DNA from: CBDBIK01 sp965206145
GTDB taxonomy: Bacteria > Pseudomonadota > Alphaproteobacteria > TMED109
Length of the DNA stretch: 64,000 bases
Direction of reading: 5' to 3'
NCBI GenBank assembly: GCA_965206145.1
Contig: CBDBIK010000005.1
Coordinates: forward strand, 496,001 to 560,000
Position 1 is the first letter of the stretch. Every line of letters begins with the position of its first letter. Below the pieces are notes generated by a model that saw only the letters and a program-made list of their open reading frames with translations, was not told the DNA's origin and searched no databases. Shown one piece after another: positions 59,920-64,000 of the stretch. The translations under genes and the position numbers were made by a program.

Positions 59920-61224
59920 TTAGTTCGTCGTGAACGGATCGGTCCGCCCGACCGCTGCCCAGACGATCTGCTCTGCATTGAGAAGGCGCTTGGCCACCCG
60001 GCGGACATCGTCGGCGGTGACCGCTTCGATGAGCTCGTTGCGGCGCTCCAGGTAGTCGATGCCGAGGTTTTCGGTTTGCATGACAACGAGGAAGTTGGCG
60101 ATCTCGGAGATGCTGTCGAGCGAGAGGCCGAACGATCCGGTGAGGTAGAGCTTCGCGGTTTCGATCTCTTCTTCTGTTGCGCCCTTTTCGGCCATTTTCG
60201 CGATTTCGTTACGGATCACCTCGATGGTCGTATCCGCCTCCTCACTCCGCGTGGCGGTGACTCCGAGGAGGAGTGGGGCCTTTTCGGTGACGGAGAGGTA
60301 AGTGTAGATGGAGTAAGTGAGGCCACGCTGCGTGCGCACTTCTTCCTCCAAGCGGGCGTCGGGCGAGGCACCGCCGAGGATCGCGTTCATGACGAAGGCG
60401 GGGAAGAAATCAGGATCATTCCGTTCAAGGCCGGGAAGGCCGAAGATGATTTCCGTTTGGCCGATTTCCATCGGCACGTGGAGGAACTGCCCCTCGAAGA
60501 CACCAGGTTCTGGCGTCACCTCGGGCGGAGCATGTGCGGGCAGACCGCCGAAGGCGCGATCGAGGAACCGGCCAAGCGTGTCGGCGTCCATGTCGCCGGC
60601 GACGCCGATATGGAGATCGTTTCTGCTTAGATGCTGTTGTGCGACGGCGCGGAGGTCATCCACCTCCAGTGCGGCGAGAGTTTCGGCGGTTCCGTAGGAA
60701 GTGCGTCCGTAGGCACTGTCGCCGAAAACGAGTTCGAACCATGCTTTTCTCGCCACGTATGAGGCACGGTTCATTAGTTGGGAACGTTGCGCTTCGAGTT
60801 GCTGGCGAACCCGCATCACCGCTTCGTCGTCGAGCCGGGGCCGGGTCAGGGTATCCCCCAGCAACCTGGACGCTTCATCGAGGTTCTCCCGGAGTGTCTC
60901 AACGGATCCTGAAATCTGGTTGCGGCCGGTCGAAAAAGAGAGACGAATTGCCCGATCCTCAAGGCGACGACGGAAGGCGATCGCATCAAGTTCGCCCGCT
61001 CCTTCGTCCAGCAGGGCGACCATGAAACGGGTGCGCCCCTCCAAGCCTTCAGGATCAACGGCACTCCCGCTTCCCAGCGAGAAGGCGATTGAAACGATGG
61101 GAAGCGAGAAATCTTGCAGGAGCCAAGCCTCGATTCCGCTCGGCGATACGACTCGCTCAGGCGCCGCCGTGCCTACGCTTGTCCATAGGAACACGACAGG
61201 CAGAACGAACCATGCTCTTCTCAC
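59920..61224 (-). CDS. M16-family peptidase-like protein lacking the HXXEH motif
   Basis: About 434 residues with an N-terminal signal peptide (WFVLPVVFLWTSVGTAAP). The zinc motif region reads GLEGRTRFMVALLDEGAG, so HXXEH is missing and it is likely the non-catalytic partner. The C-terminal part has FGLPGLERNDPDFFPAFVMNAILGG, a standard M16 block. It overlaps the active subunit gene by ATGA and is likely to form a heterodimer with it. Confidence 0.85.
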   Translation of the reverse strand: MRRAWFVLPVVFLWTSVGTAAPERVVSPSGIEAWLLQDFSLPIVSIAFSLGSGSAVDPEGLEGRTRFMVALLDEGAGELDAIAFRRRLEDRAIRLSFSTGRNQISGSVETLRENLDEASRLLGDTLTRPRLDDEAVMRVRQQLEAQRSQLMNRASYVARKAWFELVFGDSAYGRTSYGTAETLAALEVDDLRAVAQQHLSRNDLHIGVAGDMDADTLGRFLDRAFGGLPAHAPPEVTPEPGVFEGQFLHVPMEIGQTEIIFGLPGLERNDPDFFPAFVMNAILGGASPDARLEEEVRTQRGLTYSIYTYLSVTEKAPLLLGVTATRSEEADTTIEVIRNEIAKMAEKGATEEEIETAKLYLTGSFGLSLDSISEIANFLVVMQTENLGIDYLERRNELIEAVTADDVRRVAKRLLNAEQIVWAAVGRTDPFTTN

Positions 61225-62561
61225 GTACCCTCCTCCGTTGCCGGGCGCAGGATGCCTGTCACGCTCGCGGGTGTGCTGAAGAGTTCTCGTGCGGCTGCAT
61301 CGATATCGGCTGCTTCCAGGCCACGGACGACATCAGTGAAGGAATCAAGCTCTTCGAGCGTGCCGCCGTTCACAAGCGTCCTACCGATCAGATCGGCGAT
61401 CGTCTCAAGGTTATCCCGGGCGTAAATCGTACCGGCGAAAAATTGGTAAGCCGTGCGTTGCACGTCTTCGATATCGGTTCCCTCTTCGAGCAGTCGCTGA
61501 ATTTCTTCGTCTACGGCATTGGCAACCTCGTCGATGCTTATTCCGGGTGCAGGCGTGGCGTGGAGGATGAACGTGCCTTCATCGCGCTGCGAGCCGGAGA
61601 AATGAGCTCCTGCGGAAAGGGCGATTTCGCGGTCGTGGACGAGGGAGCGAGATAGCCGGCCCGTCGATCCACCGAAGAGTTCGGCCAAAACGTCGAGGGC
61701 GGCGATCTTCTCGATCGGACCCGTAAAGTAGCTGGGCGCGCGAATACTCCGGGACCAGCGGGCGTTGGCAACCCGTGTATCCGACATCTCGACGAGGATG
61801 TCGGTTCGATGCGGCGGCTCTGTCGGTCTGGGTGGAGGCGGCTTGCCGCCGGAAGGAACTTGTCCGAAGGTGCGCTCGGCAAGCGGGCGGAGTTCATCGG
61901 CGTCGATGTCCCCGACAACGACGAGGATGGCGTTGCTGGGGCCGTAATGACGACGGTAGAACGCTTCGACCTGCTCCATGTTGAGCGCCTCGATTTCGTG
62001 ACGCCATCCGATGACGGGACGACCGTAAGGGTGTGAGCGCCGCGTCGCAGCCACGAGTTCTTCACGGAAGAGAGCGGAGGGATTGCGTTCGGTCCGCGTC
62101 AGGCGTTCTTCGAGTACGACCTGGCGTTCAGCCTCGAAGTTTTTCCGCTCGAATAGCGTGCCGGTCATGCGGTCAGCTTCGAGCTCCATCACGCGTTCGA
62201 GCCGGTCGCGGGCGATGGTGGCAAAATAGGCGGTGACGTCAGAGGAAGTATAGGCGTTGGAGCGTCCTCCGTTGCGGGCGACGATGCGGCTGTATTCGCC
62301 GTCCGCGAGGGTTGCGGAGACGTTGAACATGAGATGTTCAAGAAAATGGGAGATCCCAGACTGTCCGAAGGGATCATCGGCGGCACCGATGCGGTAGTAA
62401 ACGGCGTGATGGACGACGGGAGCGCGGCGGAACGGCACGGCGACGATGCGCATGCCATTGTCGAGAGTGAAGGCCTGAGCTCCGAAACCCTCTTCGTTTG
62501 CGAGAGACGGCACCGCGACCATGCTCGCTACCGTGGCGGCGAGTATCGTCGCGCGGATCAC
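61221..62561 (-). CDS. M16-family zinc peptidase, catalytic subunit
   Basis: About 446 residues, signal peptide (ILAATVASMVAVPSLANE), and HFLEH at 72-76 with a downstream glutamate in the RQVVLEERLTR helix. Periplasmic processing peptidase of the pitrilysin-like group. Paired with the inactive subunit downstream. Confidence 0.9.
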   Translation of the reverse strand: MIRATILAATVASMVAVPSLANEEGFGAQAFTLDNGMRIVAVPFRRAPVVHHAVYYRIGAADDPFGQSGISHFLEHLMFNVSATLADGEYSRIVARNGGRSNAYTSSDVTAYFATIARDRLERVMELEADRMTGTLFERKNFEAERQVVLEERLTRTERNPSALFREELVAATRRSHPYGRPVIGWRHEIEALNMEQVEAFYRRHYGPSNAILVVVGDIDADELRPLAERTFGQVPSGGKPPPPRPTEPPHRTDILVEMSDTRVANARWSRSIRAPSYFTGPIEKIAALDVLAELFGGSTGRLSRSLVHDREIALSAGAHFSGSQRDEGTFILHATPAPGISIDEVANAVDEEIQRLLEEGTDIEDVQRTAYQFFAGTIYARDNLETIADLIGRTLVNGGTLEELDSFTDVVRGLEAADIDAAARELFSTPASVTGILRPATEEGT

Positions 62562-63022
62562 TGTGCGGAGTCCGAGCTCTCCTGTTCGGCATCCCCGGCT
62601 TCGCCGTCTGCAGGCATGCTCTCGGATTCCTCCTCGTCGTTGGAGAACAGGGAAGCGAAGAATCCTTTCTCCTTCTCCTCCTCTTCCTGGGTAGCCAGGC
62701 GTTCGAGGCTTTCGCGGATCGCAGGATCGTTTGCCGAGGTTTCCGCACCTTGGAGGAGTGCGGTCTCTCCCGCTGACAGGTTCTCGTTTGCCGAGGGTGC
62801 GGGTTCTTCTCCGGCCCTGACGGCCGCGATGGCTTGGGTTTCCGAAGGCGGACGGAGCTCCAGGTCAGGAGGCACTGCCATGGGATCGTGTTTGATTACC
62901 CGAAGGGCATTGGGGGAAGTTTTCCCCAGACCGACATAGTTTCGAACATTTGCGCAACTGCCCAAACCTATAAAGACGAATGACAGGATTCCAAGCATGA
63001 AAATTCGTTGAAACGTCATCAA
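62558..63022 (-). CDS. DUF3035 lipoprotein
   Basis: About 154 residues. A lipobox LGSC lies near residue 23, followed by SPNALRVIKHDPMAVPPDLELRPP, the DUF3035 signature, and an acidic Glu/Ser-rich tail. Fits a cell-envelope lipoprotein; its neighbour LspA is the enzyme that would process it. ATG at 63022 or 63019. Confidence 0.85.
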   Translation of the reverse strand: MMTFQRIFMLGILSFVFIGLGSCANVRNYVGLGKTSPNALRVIKHDPMAVPPDLELRPPSETQAIAAVRAGEEPAPSANENLSAGETALLQGAETSANDPAIRESLERLATQEEEEKEKGFFASLFSNDEEESESMPADGEAGDAEQESSDSAQ

Positions 63023-63528
63023 TTATCCAGTTTCCCCCCTGAACGTGAGCACACTTTAGCAAGCATCTTTCTTGGCGGCAAAGCACCGATGATCAGGACC
63101 ACAGCGCCGAGCGTGATCGCAGAATCAGCGACATTGAAAGCTGGCCAATGCCATCCCAGGGCATGCAGATCGACGAAATCGACAACGCTGCCACGCCAAA
63201 GGCGGTCAATGGCGTTGCCGATGGCACCGCCGGCAATGGCGGAGGCAGCGAGTGCGGATGTGCGGTCAAATTGCCTTTCCTGCCAGACGAGAAAAAAGGC
63301 GGCAATGACGAGGGCAAAGCCCGCAAGCAGGAGACGGGCTACGTCACTGCCTGAAGCAAAGAGGCCAAAACTTACCCCAGTGTTGCGAACATGGACGAGA
63401 TTAAGGAACGAAAGAAGGGTCTCCGAGGTGCCGGGGGCAGGATGGCGGATCAAGAGCCATGCCTTGGTGGCATGGTCGAGAACGACGACAATACCTGCCG
63501 TTGCCAGACCTCGGGCGATCCTGGTCAA
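63019..63528 (-). CDS. lspA: Lipoprotein signal peptidase LspA
   Basis: About 169 residues with four membrane helices. The two catalytic aspartates are in GGAIGNAIDRL and FNVADSAIT. It removes the signal peptide from prolipoproteins. It overlaps ileS by ATGA, the common ileS-lspA arrangement. Confidence 0.95.
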   Translation of the reverse strand: MTRIARGLATAGIVVVLDHATKAWLLIRHPAPGTSETLLSFLNLVHVRNTGVSFGLFASGSDVARLLLAGFALVIAAFFLVWQERQFDRTSALAASAIAGGAIGNAIDRLWRGSVVDFVDLHALGWHWPAFNVADSAITLGAVVLIIGALPPRKMLAKVCSRSGGKLDN

Positions 63529-64000
63529 ACGGCCTCCCGGCAGCGGATGCAGAGGTCAGGGTGTCCATCCCCCACTTCCTGCAGGATCTTCCAGCACCGT
63601 GCACATTTTTGACCCTTTGCTGGGCGCACCACCACGGCGATATCCGCAAGGCCCTCCTCACGATGGGCATCCGCAGGTGCGGTCGCGTCGTCCGTCTCAG
63701 CGACGGAGGCGATCGAAAGTTCGGCAAGGTTGTGTCCGCCGAGAAGGGTCAGCGTGTCCGCATCAGCATGCACGACGATGTGCGCTTCCAAGCTTGATCT
63801 GATCCGTTTTTCCTTGCGCTCGATCTCGAGTGCTCCGGTGATCGCATTTCGGATTTTTCTCACAGCGTCCCATTCGGCGCCGAGGGCGTTATCCCGCCAA
63901 GTATCGGGCACGCTGGGGAATATCCGAAGGTGGACGCTCGTATCCGATCCCTCCGGCTGTCGCTCCAGCCAGGCCTCCTCGGCGGTGAAGCAAAGTACCG
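63525..64000 (-). CDS. ileS: Isoleucyl-tRNA synthetase, C-terminal part (5' end outside window)
   Basis: The frame is open to the window edge, about 158 residues. CFTAEEAW lies near the edge, then WDAVRKIRNAITGALEIERKEKRI and the C-terminal zinc ribbon KCARCWK...CIRC. This is the anticodon-binding tail of IleS. Confidence 0.9.
   Translation of the reverse strand, partial: VLCFTAEEAWLERQPEGSDTSVHLRIFPSVPDTWRDNALGAEWDAVRKIRNAITGALEIERKEKRIRSSLEAHIVVHADADTLTLLGGHNLAELSIASVAETDDATAPADAHREEGLADIAVVVRPAKGQKCARCWKILQEVGDGHPDLCIRCREAV

Noticed and set aside
1..64000. CRISPR array, rRNA or insertion sequence
   Set aside because: No regularly spaced repeat-spacer pattern, no rRNA sequence and no IS-type transposase outside the Mu-like element were seen by reading.

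Overview
The window looks like a chromosomal segment of a G+C-rich alphaproteobacterium, most like the Rhodospirillales and relatives. The basis is the ileS-lspA-DUF3035 lipoprotein-M16-M16 order at the right edge, a single-chain indolepyruvate ferredoxin oxidoreductase of about 1157 residues, and a lambda-crystallin type dehydrogenase next to a BKACE enzyme. This placement is an inference from gene content and order.

Layout. (1) 1-5525: a plus-strand catabolic cluster with an MFS transporter end, an SDR oxidoreductase, a lambda-crystallin/gulonate-type dehydrogenase, a beta-keto acid cleavage enzyme, a zinc alcohol dehydrogenase and a class II aldolase. It probably oxidises and cleaves a 3-hydroxy acid. 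(2) 5536-8839: penicillin-binding protein 1A and a fumarylacetoacetase-fold hydratase, both minus. (3) 8838-10027 and 44880-45033: the two halves of one MATE efflux gene. (4) 10028-44874: a 34,847-bp Mu-like transposable prophage that splits the MATE gene, bounded by TG...CA ends and a 5-bp ATGGT duplication. (5) 45049-64000: ordinary host genes: DUF2461, MsrA, a sodium/solute symporter, a TPR protein, an alpha/beta hydrolase, an ABC1/UbiB kinase, tRNA-Val, glycerate 2-kinase, a nucleotide-sugar epimerase, indolepyruvate oxidoreductase, acyl-CoA synthetase, two M16 peptidases, a DUF3035 lipoprotein, LspA and the end of IleS.

The prophage is the most interesting part. It has Mu-type replication genes (DDE transposase, MuB ATPase, Gam, GemA, Mor-like activator) and Mu-type head genes, but a siphovirus tail (TP901-like tape measure, DUF1833, NlpC/P60, lambda J-like tip). 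Its order departs from Mu. The repressor and early promoter lie in the middle of the element. Late genes are split into two divergent blocks: terminase, portal and F-like head genes run rightwards (37722-44233), while protease, capsid and tail genes run leftwards (27300-10144). Each block is preceded by an identical 17-bp element carrying the dyad GTGACA-N2-TGTCAC, which suggests one activator switches on both arms. The rightward copy lies 5 bp after the Mor-like gene.

Other unusual parts of the prophage: a CAT-anticodon tRNA-like gene with an expanded anticodon arm, a cluster of exact 22-bp palindromes around it, an AT-rich XRE-ImmA/IrrE module with its own sigma70-type promoter, a programmed -1 frameshift in the tail-chaperone gene, a hairpin that buries the ribosome binding site of the first leftward late gene, and a cupin plus 2OG-Fe(II) oxygenase-like pair at the left end.
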